From: Atopobium sp.
GTDB lineage: Bacteria; Actinomycetota; Coriobacteriia; Coriobacteriales; Atopobiaceae
NCBI GenBank assembly: GCA_022732885.1
Contig: JAIJTS010000005.1
Coordinates: 23,665-87,664, forward strand
Direction: 5' to 3'
Length of the DNA stretch: 64,000 nt
Part shown: positions 51,401 to 59,336 of the stretch, one piece after another
Numbering within the stretch: position 1 is the stretch's first letter
How the letters are laid out: each line of letters starts with the position of its first letter
The notes under the pieces: generated by a model
The model's input: only the letters and a program-made list of their open reading frames with translations
Databases searched by the model: none
What the model was told of the DNA's origin: nothing
Made by a program: the position numbers and the translations under genes

Positions 51401-52160
51401 TCGTATGATTGCAGGTAACTGGAAGATGAATGAGACTTTCGCTGAGGGCGTTGAGCTTGCTCAGGGAATTGTTGATCAGCTTGCTTCTGGTACCGGAAAC
51501 GTTGATGTTGTTATTGCTCCACCTCTTGTAGACCTTAAGGGTGTCTCTGAGGTTCTTACCCAGGCCAACTCTTCTGTTGCGCTTTCTGCGCAGAATGTGT
51601 ACTGGGAGGAGTCTGGTGCATTTACTGGTGAGACTTCTTCAGCAATGCTGACTTCCGTTGGTGCAACTTACTGCATCATTGGTCACTCCGAGCGTCGTGG
51701 TTACTTTGGTGAGACCGATGAGGACATTAACCGCAAGGCAAAGGCACTGATGGCTCATGACATCGTTCCTATTTCTTGCTGTGGTGAGTCTCTTGAGGTC
51801 CGCAATGCTGGTACTCACGTTCAGTTTGTTGTTGACCAGATCAAGGCAGATACCAAGGGTCTTGAGATTACTGATCCTTCCAAGTACGTCATTGCTTACG
51901 AGCCAATCTGGGCAATTGGTACTGGTATGACCGCAACTGCTGATGATGCACAAGAAGTTTGCGGTGCAATTCGCAAGACCCTGGTAGAGATTTTTGGCGC
52001 AGAAATTGCAGATGGCATCCGTATTCTTTACGGTGGCTCTGCAAAGCCAGAGAACGTTGGTGGCTTCCTCGAGAAAGAGGACGTTGACGGCGCTCTTGTT
52101 GGTGGCGCATCTCTCAAGGCTGATTCCTTTGTTGCAATGGTAAAAAGCGCAATGAACTAA
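51393..52160 (+). CDS. tpiA: Triose-phosphate isomerase
   Basis: A 255-residue TIM-barrel enzyme interconverting dihydroxyacetone phosphate and glyceraldehyde 3-phosphate. N-terminal GNWKMN with the catalytic Lys, His in IIGHSERRGYFGE and catalytic Glu in YEPIWAIGTG, phosphate loop LYGGSAKPEN. The ATG at 51393 overlaps the pgk stop by eight bases, with GGAGG-like sequence (TGGAGG) ten bases upstream. An in-frame GTG at 51354 would add unrelated residues. Confidence 0.97.
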   Translation: MRNRMIAGNWKMNETFAEGVELAQGIVDQLASGTGNVDVVIAPPLVDLKGVSEVLTQANSSVALSAQNVYWEESGAFTGETSSAMLTSVGATYCIIGHSERRGYFGETDEDINRKAKALMAHDIVPISCCGESLEVRNAGTHVQFVVDQIKADTKGLEITDPSKYVIAYEPIWAIGTGMTATADDAQEVCGAIRKTLVEIFGAEIADGIRILYGGSAKPENVGGFLEKEDVDGALVGGASLKADSFVAMVKSAMN

Positions 52161-52233
52161 ACATTGGCAAAGCTCCTTACCTTAGGTTAGGTGCTCAGCT
52201 CATTTGTTAAGTTCTTGATTGTTTTGCAACTTG

Positions 52234-52276
52234 GCACACGTCATTCCCAAAGGGGAGTGGCGTGTGCTATTCTTTT
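52234..52276 (+). terminator. Terminator after tpiA
   Basis: A 15-bp stem (52234-52248 with 52253-52267; GCACACG paired with CGTGTGC at the base, a few wobble pairs) and four-base loop AAAG, followed by TATTCTTTT. Confidence 0.88.
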
Positions 52277-52304
52277 CTATCGTACGTAAAAGTAACTAGG
52301 GCTG

Positions 52305-52316
52305 GATCTTCTCGCC
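52305..52316 (-). repeat. Exact copy of the 12-mer GGCGAGAAGATC (minus orientation), intergenic
   Basis: Between tpiA and secG, about 19 bases before the secG start; the only single intergenic exact copy. Confidence 0.85.
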
Positions 52317-52334
52317 AGCAAGAGGGGGAACCTC

Positions 52335-52586
52335 GTGGGCGTTCTGAATACAATTCTTTTGGTGCTGTTTGTTCTTTCTGGCATTTTGACAGTGCTGCTT
52401 GTTTTAGCACATTCCGGAAAGGGCACTGGCGTTTCTGACATGATTGCCGCATCTATGTATAACGCAAGCGCTGGTTCAGGCATTATGGAGAAGAACCTTG
52501 ACCGTCTTACCATCATTACTACAACCATCTTTTTGGTCTGCGCTATCGTGATGGCTTTGACATTCCCTGTTGGCGCTATTGGTTAA
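52335..52586 (+). CDS. secG: Preprotein translocase subunit SecG
   Basis: An 83-residue membrane protein with two hydrophobic segments (residues about 3-24 and 56-78) flanking a glycine/serine-rich cytoplasmic loop (SGKGTGVSDMIAA), the typical SecG plan; part of the SecYEG export channel. Start GTG with AGAGGGGGAA upstream. Position after tpiA is conserved in Actinobacteria. Confidence 0.93.
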   Translation: MGVLNTILLVLFVLSGILTVLLVLAHSGKGTGVSDMIAASMYNASAGSGIMEKNLDRLTIITTTIFLVCAIVMALTFPVGAIG

Positions 52587-53010
52587 GCGGCTGCTTTTAT
52601 ATTTGAATCATCTGCCGAGAAACCCGGGTTTCTCGGCATTTTTTTCAAGTGTTTTAAAAAGCAAAGGTCAATTTGCTAGTAGAAATAACGGCAAACAAGT
52701 TGAGTTTGATAGTTAGTTGCTATCTTTTACCTCTTAACAGAATTTTCAATAACGTTTCTCATATGTAAACAAATTTGATTTAAGTTCGTATCCTGAACAC
52801 AAATAGTCATTATATTTGGATACGTTTTACTGGGATTGGTATGCATGAATTTGCTTATCCAAGAGATATTTTTTTGGTTAAGCAACTTATCCATGGTAAA
52901 ATTGCACCTTGCTGTGTAGTAACGGCATAGTTGTTGTAGGAATGCTAGGTTGCCATACCGAGAAAACCTCGCTTATCAGGTGGATAAGCGCAAGGCGGTG
53001 AGGAGAGTCA
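52587..53010 (+). promoter_or_regulatory. 424-base region before the third oligopeptide operon
   Basis: After the secG terminator no gene is visible. The second half holds repeated CTTATCC/GGATAAG words: an imperfect 12-bp inverted repeat (TTGCTTATCCAA 52851-52862 / TTGGTTAAGCAA 52874-52885), a further CTTATCC at 52887-52893, and a hairpin CGCTTATC / GATAAGCG (52970-52990) just before the permease ribosome-binding site. These may be operator sites or an RNA leader. Confidence 0.45.
52613..52645 (+). terminator. Terminator after secG
   Basis: A 26-base perfect palindrome, 13-bp stem (TGCCGAGAAACCC / GGGTTTCTCGGCA) followed by seven T. Confidence 0.93.
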
Positions 53011-54003
53011 ATGGCACGGTTTGTTTGGTACGTTACAAAGAGGATTTTGAGCTACATTGTGATGATTTTTGTTGCAACTTCGCTCACATTTTTCCTTGCG
53101 TCAGCGTTTATGAATCCACGCTCTAACTTTGAGCAGCGTACTCCACGTCCTCCACAGGAGTCTATTGAGACTAACCTGTATAGGACTAACCTGAATGATA
53201 AAACTCCAGTTATTGAGCGCTATCAGGTTTGGATTACCAATCTATTTACCAAGTTTGATCTTGGTATGACTCCAACAGGAGATAATGTTAACCGTGAGAT
53301 GAGCTCTAGGTTTATGGCTTCCATTGAGCTTATGACTCCAGCAACTATTTTGTCAGTAATTATTGGTGTTAGCCTGGGTGTTTATACCGCTCAGCGCCAG
53401 TATCAGTGGCAAGACCGTTTCTTTAGCGGCGTTGCTTCAGTACTTCTGGTTGTTCCAACCGTTGTTATGGCAATCTTGATTGTTTTTGCAGCAATCGAGA
53501 TAAATGCACGTGCCGGTACTCGTATTTTCTACGTAACCGATCTTTCCAGTGGAGATACAGGAAACTTCTTCACCTGGCTCATTGACTTCCTACAGCACAT
53601 TATTCTCCCAACCATTGTTCTTACTATCGTAAGCTCTGTTGGTTACCACCTATCACAGCGTACGTACCTGCTCGACGAGATGCATGCAGACTACGTTCGT
53701 ACTGCTCGTGCAAAGGGACTTACTCGCAAGAAGGCAATTCGTAAACATGCTCTTCGCGTCTCTTTGATTCCAACTGCTGTTTCAGTTGCTTTCTCACTTG
53801 CAGGCATCTTTACCGGTGCTGTTATGACCGAGAAGGTCTTTGCAATTCACGGTCTTGGTGAGTACTTCATTAACTGTATTAACAACAACAATATTCATGG
53901 TGCAGTTGCAGTTGCAGCATTCTCTGGCGCAATGACTCTTGTTGGCGCTCTTCTGGCTGACCTCTTTGCTGCTGCCCTTGATCCACGAATTAAGATGAGC
54001 TAA
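53011..54003 (+). CDS. Oligopeptide ABC transporter permease (DppB/OppB type)
   Basis: A 330-residue permease. N-terminal VTKRILSYIVMIFVATSLTFFLASAFMNP, EAA loop near MHADYVRTARAKGLTRKKAIRKHALRVSLIP. A large extracytoplasmic loop (about residues 35-105) before the second helix is longer than in the other two DppB proteins of the window. GGTGAGGAGAG precedes the ATG. First gene of the third peptide-type operon, whose binding protein comes last. Confidence 0.9.
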   Translation: MARFVWYVTKRILSYIVMIFVATSLTFFLASAFMNPRSNFEQRTPRPPQESIETNLYRTNLNDKTPVIERYQVWITNLFTKFDLGMTPTGDNVNREMSSRFMASIELMTPATILSVIIGVSLGVYTAQRQYQWQDRFFSGVASVLLVVPTVVMAILIVFAAIEINARAGTRIFYVTDLSSGDTGNFFTWLIDFLQHIILPTIVLTIVSSVGYHLSQRTYLLDEMHADYVRTARAKGLTRKKAIRKHALRVSLIPTAVSVAFSLAGIFTGAVMTEKVFAIHGLGEYFINCINNNNIHGAVAVAAFSGAMTLVGALLADLFAAALDPRIKMS

Positions 54004-54013
54004 GGAGGCGGAC

Positions 54014-55081
54014 ATGTCTAAAGAAGAGCTTCAGAATAATAACGATAAAAACGTCTCCGTTGATGCGGGTCTTACTAATGCTGAGCGTGAGCTTCAGGCA
54101 GATGCTAAGTCTGACAACAAAGAAGTTAAAAGAATTAGCTACGCCGGCCTAATTGCAAGGCGTTTCTTCCGCCAGCGTTCTGCAGTAATCGGCTTGATTA
54201 TTCTTGGAATTATGGTTCTTATTGCAATTTTTGGACCATATGCCACTTCGTTTAATTACACAGATGCTGACTTTACCGCAATTAATGTGGCTCCTAATGC
54301 AAAACATTGGTTTGGTACTGATGGTGCTGGTATTGACCTGTATGCCTGCGTTGTCCACGGCCTGGGTCGTTCTTTGACCATCGGTATCAGCTATGCAATC
54401 TTGACCACAATCATTTCTGCAATCATTGGTACAGCTATAGCATATGTCCGTGGCATTCCAGAGAAGATTGGTATGTGGCTTCTTGATATGCTTATGGTCA
54501 TTCCTAGCTTCCTGCTCGTTGCTATGATTGTTCGTGCGGCAGGCGGTGAGTCTGGTTGGCTCATGCTTATCTTTGGTTTGACTGTTTTTGGCTGGATTGG
54601 TCGCGCACGTACTATCCGTACCATGGCCCTGTCTTTGCGTGAGAGAGATTACGTTAAGGCTGCTAAGTACATGGGTGTTCCTTCATTTACCATCATTATT
54701 CGACATCTTATTCCAAACCTTGGATCAATTCTTATTATTGATTTGGTTTTGGCTGTTATTGGTGGTATTAACTCTGAGACCGCATTCAGCTTCTTGGGTC
54801 TTGGTATTAAGGCACCAGATACCTCTCTTGGTTACCTTCTGAGTGCTGGCTCTTCCGCAATGCTTACTACTCCATGGATGATTCTGATTCCATCGGCAAT
54901 TCTTATTGTTGTTTGTGTTGGCCTGCAGCTCATTGGCGATGGCCTTCGCGATGCCTTTGACCCTTATTCACGTGCTGCTGGTAGCGTTAAAGATCACGAA
55001 GAGGATTCTTCCAAAGATGACGCTCAGCTTGGCGATCTTGAGGGTAGCATCGTTTCTGAAGAAACTACGGAGCGTGCATAA
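54014..55081 (+). CDS. Oligopeptide ABC transporter permease (DppC/OppC type)
   Basis: A 355-residue permease with a charged N-terminal extension of about 50 residues, DppC-type signature HWFGTDGAGIDLYACVVHG (a variant of the usual GTDxxGRD) and the EAA loop near ERDYVKAAKYMGVPSFTIIIRHLIPN. An acidic C-terminal tail of about 35 residues follows the last helix. AAGGAGGCGG precedes the ATG; the stop overlaps the next start by one base. Confidence 0.9.
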   Translation: MSKEELQNNNDKNVSVDAGLTNAERELQADAKSDNKEVKRISYAGLIARRFFRQRSAVIGLIILGIMVLIAIFGPYATSFNYTDADFTAINVAPNAKHWFGTDGAGIDLYACVVHGLGRSLTIGISYAILTTIISAIIGTAIAYVRGIPEKIGMWLLDMLMVIPSFLLVAMIVRAAGGESGWLMLIFGLTVFGWIGRARTIRTMALSLRERDYVKAAKYMGVPSFTIIIRHLIPNLGSILIIDLVLAVIGGINSETAFSFLGLGIKAPDTSLGYLLSAGSSAMLTTPWMILIPSAILIVVCVGLQLIGDGLRDAFDPYSRAAGSVKDHEEDSSKDDAQLGDLEGSIVSEETTERA

Positions 55082-57114
55082 TGTCTGACACTACTAATAC
55101 TTCAACAAAGCAGGGAAGTGTAGAGATGGACGATGTCCTTCGCTATGAGCTGCTTGAATCCAATGGTCCAAAGGGTGCACCAACAGGAGATCCAGTTCTT
55201 TCTGTTCGCAATCTTAAGGTTTCTTTTAATACTGAGGCTGGTCGTGTAGACGCCGTCCGTGGTGTTAACTTTGACCTCTGGGGTGGCCGTACTCTTGGTA
55301 TTGTAGGTGAGTCTGGTTCTGGTAAGTCAGTAACCGCTCTATCTCTTATCGGTCTTCTTGATGATAATGCTCACGTTACTGGCTCTATTAAGCTTGGTAA
55401 TGAGGAGCTCATTGGCAAGACCGATGAAGAGATGTCACAGCTTCGTGGCACTAAGATTTCTATGATTTTCCAGGATCCACTTTCCGCTTTGACTCCAATG
55501 TTCTCTATTGGAGATCAGCTTGCAGAAGCTCTGATTACTCACAATCCTCACATGAGTAAGGAAGACGTGCGTAAACGTTGTATTGAGCTTCTCTCTATTG
55601 TTGGTATCACTGATCCTGAGAACCGTCTGGATTCCTTCCCACACGAGTTTTCTGGTGGTATGCGTCAGCGTGTTGTTATTGCAATTGCTATTGCAAACAA
55701 TCCTGACATTATCATTGCAGACGAGCCTACTACCGCTCTTGACGTAACTATTCAGGCTCAGATTCTTGACGTCTTGAAGGTTGCGCAGAAAGAGACTGGT
55801 GCAGCAGTTGTTTTGATTACACACGACCTTGGTGTTGTTGCAGGTACAGCTGATGACATCATGGTTATGTATGCAGGTCGTGGCGTAGAGCGTGCAAGTG
55901 TTGATACGCTCTTTGCTGAGCCTCGTCATCCTTATACCATGGGTCTTTTAGGCGCTGTTCCTAAACCACACCTTCAGGCAGAGCACAGGCTTGTTCCTAT
56001 TAAGGGCAATCCTCCATCACTTGCTGCCATTCCAACTGGTTGTCCATTTAACCCACGTTGCCCTATGGCTACCGAGGAATGCTCCAAAAAAGAGCCACTT
56101 TTGCTACCTGCAAATGCCGCTGAAGGTCACTTGGCATCTTGCCACCACCTTCAGGAGATTTGCGAGAAGAACCTTACCTATGCTGAGGTTTATCCAGACT
56201 TTGAGCCAATCCTTCCAAAGTGGGCTGACGTTCCTCGTAACGAGCGTCCTGTTGTGCTTAAGGTTGAAAACCTTACCAAGACATTCCCTGTCCAGGGTAA
56301 GGGCTTCATTAGGCGCAGCAAGGGCACTATGACCGCTGTTGACCGTGCAAGCTTTGAGATTCATGAGGGAGAAACCCTTGCGCTTGTCGGTGAGTCTGGC
56401 TCTGGTAAGTCAACTACTTTGATGCAGATTATGGATTTGCTGAAACCCGAGGATGGCCGCATTACTGTCCTTGGCAAAGATGTAGCTGAGCTTAAAAACG
56501 CTGCACAGCGCAGAGAGCTTCGCAAGGATCTTCAGGTTATCTTCCAAGATCCAATGAGTTCTCTTGATCCTCGTATGCCTATTTATGACGTTTTGGCTGA
56601 GCCTCTGCAGGCACAGGGTTGGAATAAAGAGGATATTAACGCTCGTATTGGTGAGCTTATGCGTCTGGTTGGTATTAACCCAGACTATGTTGATCGTTTC
56701 CCATCTCAGTTCTCAGGTGGTCAGCGTCAGCGTATTGCTATTGCTCGTGCTCTTGCAACAAGTCCAAAGATTCTTCTGTTGGATGAGCCAATTGCGTCTC
56801 TGGATGTTTCTATTCAGGCAGGTATTATTAACCTTCTTGAGGACCTTCAGGTTCAGCTCAAGATTTCATATCTCTTTGTTGCTCACGATCTTGCTGTTAT
56901 TCGTCATATTTCTGATACTGTTGCAGTTATGCACTTGGGCAAGATTGTTGAGTACGGTGATACTGAAGACGTCTTTACTAATCCACAAGATCCTTACACC
57001 AAAGCGCTTCTATCTGCTATTCCAATTCCTGATCCAAAGATTGAGCGTACTCGTGAGCGTATGATTTATCAGGATGGTAAGCTAGTTCCTGCAACTCTTA
57101 TCTCTAACGAGTAA
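55081..57114 (+). CDS. Fused double ABC ATPase (DppD + DppF)
   Basis: A 677-residue protein with two complete ATPase halves. First: Walker A GESGSGKS (about residue 76), signature FSGGMRQR (about 190), CPFNPRCPMATEEC extension (about 320-335). Second, from about residue 385: Walker A GESGSGKST (about 437), signature FSGGQRQR (about 545), Walker B LLLDEP. Equivalent to separate OppD and OppF in one chain, so the nucleotide-binding heterodimer is fixed at 1:1. Starts on the previous stop (TAATG). A terminator follows. Confidence 0.93.
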   Translation: MSDTTNTSTKQGSVEMDDVLRYELLESNGPKGAPTGDPVLSVRNLKVSFNTEAGRVDAVRGVNFDLWGGRTLGIVGESGSGKSVTALSLIGLLDDNAHVTGSIKLGNEELIGKTDEEMSQLRGTKISMIFQDPLSALTPMFSIGDQLAEALITHNPHMSKEDVRKRCIELLSIVGITDPENRLDSFPHEFSGGMRQRVVIAIAIANNPDIIIADEPTTALDVTIQAQILDVLKVAQKETGAAVVLITHDLGVVAGTADDIMVMYAGRGVERASVDTLFAEPRHPYTMGLLGAVPKPHLQAEHRLVPIKGNPPSLAAIPTGCPFNPRCPMATEECSKKEPLLLPANAAEGHLASCHHLQEICEKNLTYAEVYPDFEPILPKWADVPRNERPVVLKVENLTKTFPVQGKGFIRRSKGTMTAVDRASFEIHEGETLALVGESGSGKSTTLMQIMDLLKPEDGRITVLGKDVAELKNAAQRRELRKDLQVIFQDPMSSLDPRMPIYDVLAEPLQAQGWNKEDINARIGELMRLVGINPDYVDRFPSQFSGGQRQRIAIARALATSPKILLLDEPIASLDVSIQAGIINLLEDLQVQLKISYLFVAHDLAVIRHISDTVAVMHLGKIVEYGDTEDVFTNPQDPYTKALLSAIPIPDPKIERTRERMIYQDGKLVPATLISNE

Positions 57115-57137
57115 CAAAGATTCAATAAAATTTTTGT

Positions 57138-57173
57138 AAACCCGCACTTGAAACTAGGTGCGGGTTTTTATTT
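57138..57173 (+). terminator. Terminator between the ATPase and binding-protein genes
   Basis: Nine-bp perfect stem (AACCCGCAC / GTGCGGGTT) followed by TTTATTT. Confidence 0.9.
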
Positions 57174-57286
57174 GTTACAAATAGTGCACTAGGTTGTTAC
57201 GGGAATGTTTCTGCTATGGAGTATTTTTAGGCAATTTCGTATAGTTAAGTGAATATCTGTAGGCCTTTAACGAAATGGGTGATTAT

Positions 57287-59050
57287 ATGGCTGACAGTTT
57301 TTCCCGTCGTTCGTTCTTTGCTTTGACTGGTATCACCGCCGCAGGTCTTGGCCTTGCTGGTTGTGCTCCATCAAATTCTCAGGGCGGTTCTTCCAATTCT
57401 GGAACTGAGCCACAGGACGGCTCTCCTGCAAACACTCCTCTGGATCAGCTTCCACTCCCAGAGAAGGGCAAGACGTACAACAATCCTAAGTCTCGTGATG
57501 AGGTTAAGGATGGCGGTACTCTAACTCAGCCAATCACAGAGATTGGCCCACAGTGGAATTACTACAGCCTTGCTGGTAATACCGCTTACATGAACATTCT
57601 TCACGGTCTTATGAACCCTCGTGACCTGTTCTTGAGTAACGCTAATGGTGATAAGTTTGAGCCAAACAAGGACTACATTAAGGACTTTAAGGTAGAGGAG
57701 AAGGACGGCAAGCAGGTTGCTACCCTTACCTTTACTGATCAGGCTACCTTCAATGATGGTACCGCTATTGATTGGACTGCAATTCAGACTGCATACATTA
57801 CCATGAGTGGTCAGAATGATAAGTTTGAGGTTGCTGCTACTGATGGTTATGACAAGATTGAGTCTGTTGCGCAGGGTGATACTGCTAAGACCGCTGTTGT
57901 TACCATGAAGGCTCCAGTTTATCCAATCGAGAGCGTCTTGAGCTATGCTTTGCACCCAAAGCTTCAGGATCCAGACTTCTTCAATAACGGCTATAACAAT
58001 GAGCCACACAATGAGCTTGGTTCTGGTCCTTACATCGTTGATTCTTTCGATGATTCTGCTGTAACCTTCAAGCCAAATCCAAAGTGGTGGGGTGACGCTC
58101 CTAAGCTTGACACTCTTGTCTACAAGCAGATGGATACTCAGGCTTCTATTAACGCTTTTAAGAACGAAGAGGTTGACACTACCGGTTCTTCCTCAGCTGG
58201 TTCTGCTGAGCTTCTTTCCAACTTCTCTGGTCTTGGTGATAAGGCTCAGATCCGTCGTGGTCTTGGTATGTCCATTGCTGTTATTGAGCTTAACTCTACT
58301 CGTGGCATTCTTCAGGACACTGCAGTTCGTAAGGCATTCTGCCAGGTTGTTGATCCAGCAACTATTGTTTCCATTGTCTTCCAGGGTGTTAACTGGAAAG
58401 AGGATGCACCAGGCTCTATGCTTTGGCCTTACTGGGCTGCTGGTTATGACAACAACCTTCCAGATGATGTTAAGAACCTTAAGTCTACTGATGAGCGTAC
58501 CAAGGCTGCTAAGAAGACCCTTGAGGATGCAGGCTACAAGCTCAATGGTGATTATTACGAGAAGGATGGTCAGCAGGTAACCTTCAGTTATACCCTGTTC
58601 GGCGATGGCACTACTGTTAAGAACCGCGCTGCAGCAATCCAGAAGATGTGCAAGGATGCAGGCATCAACCTTACCCTTGATTCTCACCCAGCCTCTGAGT
58701 TCTCTAAGGTTCTTACCTCTGGTTCTTGGGATGTTTGCCTCTTTGGTTGGGTCGGCTCTCAAACTTCTTATAACAACGGCGGCCAGCTTTACGGCACTAA
58801 GTCTGATTCTAACTTTGGTAAGCAGGGCTCTGCAGAAACTGACGCTGCATTTGCAAAGGTTGTCTCTACCAAGGACTTTGATGAGCGCATGAAACTCATG
58901 AATGAGACAGAGAAGAAGATGATGGCAACTTATGCATATCTTCCTGTCTACACCGGTCCAGACTGCTACGTTGTTAAGAAGGGTCTTGCTAACTTTGGTC
59001 CTTCACTCTTCCAGAGCGTACCTGCAACCATTGTTGGCTGGCAGAAGTAA
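57287..59050 (+). CDS. Oligopeptide ABC substrate-binding lipoprotein (SBP family 5)
   Basis: A 587-residue lipoprotein with twin-arginine motif SRRSFFAL (residues 6-13) and lipobox LAGC (Cys26), followed by a Ser/Gly/Pro-rich linker. Family features: TFNDGTAIDWTAIQTAYITM, ELGSGPYIVDSF and DTAVRKAFCQVVDPATIV. It is the binding protein of the permease and ATPase genes upstream but behind their terminator, and TATAGT at 57240-57245 may be its own -10 box. I prefer the ATG at 57287 (GGGTGAT upstream) to the ATG at 57275, which lacks a ribosome-binding site. Confidence 0.88.
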   Translation: MADSFSRRSFFALTGITAAGLGLAGCAPSNSQGGSSNSGTEPQDGSPANTPLDQLPLPEKGKTYNNPKSRDEVKDGGTLTQPITEIGPQWNYYSLAGNTAYMNILHGLMNPRDLFLSNANGDKFEPNKDYIKDFKVEEKDGKQVATLTFTDQATFNDGTAIDWTAIQTAYITMSGQNDKFEVAATDGYDKIESVAQGDTAKTAVVTMKAPVYPIESVLSYALHPKLQDPDFFNNGYNNEPHNELGSGPYIVDSFDDSAVTFKPNPKWWGDAPKLDTLVYKQMDTQASINAFKNEEVDTTGSSSAGSAELLSNFSGLGDKAQIRRGLGMSIAVIELNSTRGILQDTAVRKAFCQVVDPATIVSIVFQGVNWKEDAPGSMLWPYWAAGYDNNLPDDVKNLKSTDERTKAAKKTLEDAGYKLNGDYYEKDGQQVTFSYTLFGDGTTVKNRAAAIQKMCKDAGINLTLDSHPASEFSKVLTSGSWDVCLFGWVGSQTSYNNGGQLYGTKSDSNFGKQGSAETDAAFAKVVSTKDFDERMKLMNETEKKMMATYAYLPVYTGPDCYVVKKGLANFGPSLFQSVPATIVGWQK

Positions 59051-59157
59051 GTAAGGGATGCACTTGTCTTCTCGCAAAGTTCTTTTGAGAAAAAGTTTCA
59101 AATTTTCTCACAAATGTTGCTTGAAGATGTGTTAGTATATCCCTCGCTGCAAAGCAA

Positions 59158-59247
59158 GTCGGAGTGGCGGAATTGGCAGACGCGCTAGCTTGAGGTGCTA
59201 GTGGCCTATTAACGGCTGTGCGGGTTCAAGTCCCGCCTCCGACACCA
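59158..59247 (+). tRNA. tRNA-Leu (anticodon GAG)
   Basis: A 90-base class II tRNA with acceptor stem GTCGGAG / CTCCGAC, anticodon stem CTAGC / GCTAG around loop TTGAGGT, a long variable arm, T arm GCGGG TTCAAGT CCCGC, discriminator A and an encoded CCA. Confidence 0.95.
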
Positions 59248-59256
59248 TGAAATTTC

Positions 59257-59285
59257 GGCGGATCTCTTCGGAGGTCCGCCTTTTT
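59257..59285 (+). terminator. Terminator after tRNA-Leu
   Basis: Ten-bp stem (GGCGGATCTC / GAGGTCCGCC, one wobble) capped by a TTCG tetraloop, followed by five T. Confidence 0.92.
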
Positions 59286-59336
59286 CGTATACTTGGGTTA
59301 TGTAATTTGTTTAGTCTTTGCAGGTAAGGAGAATTT

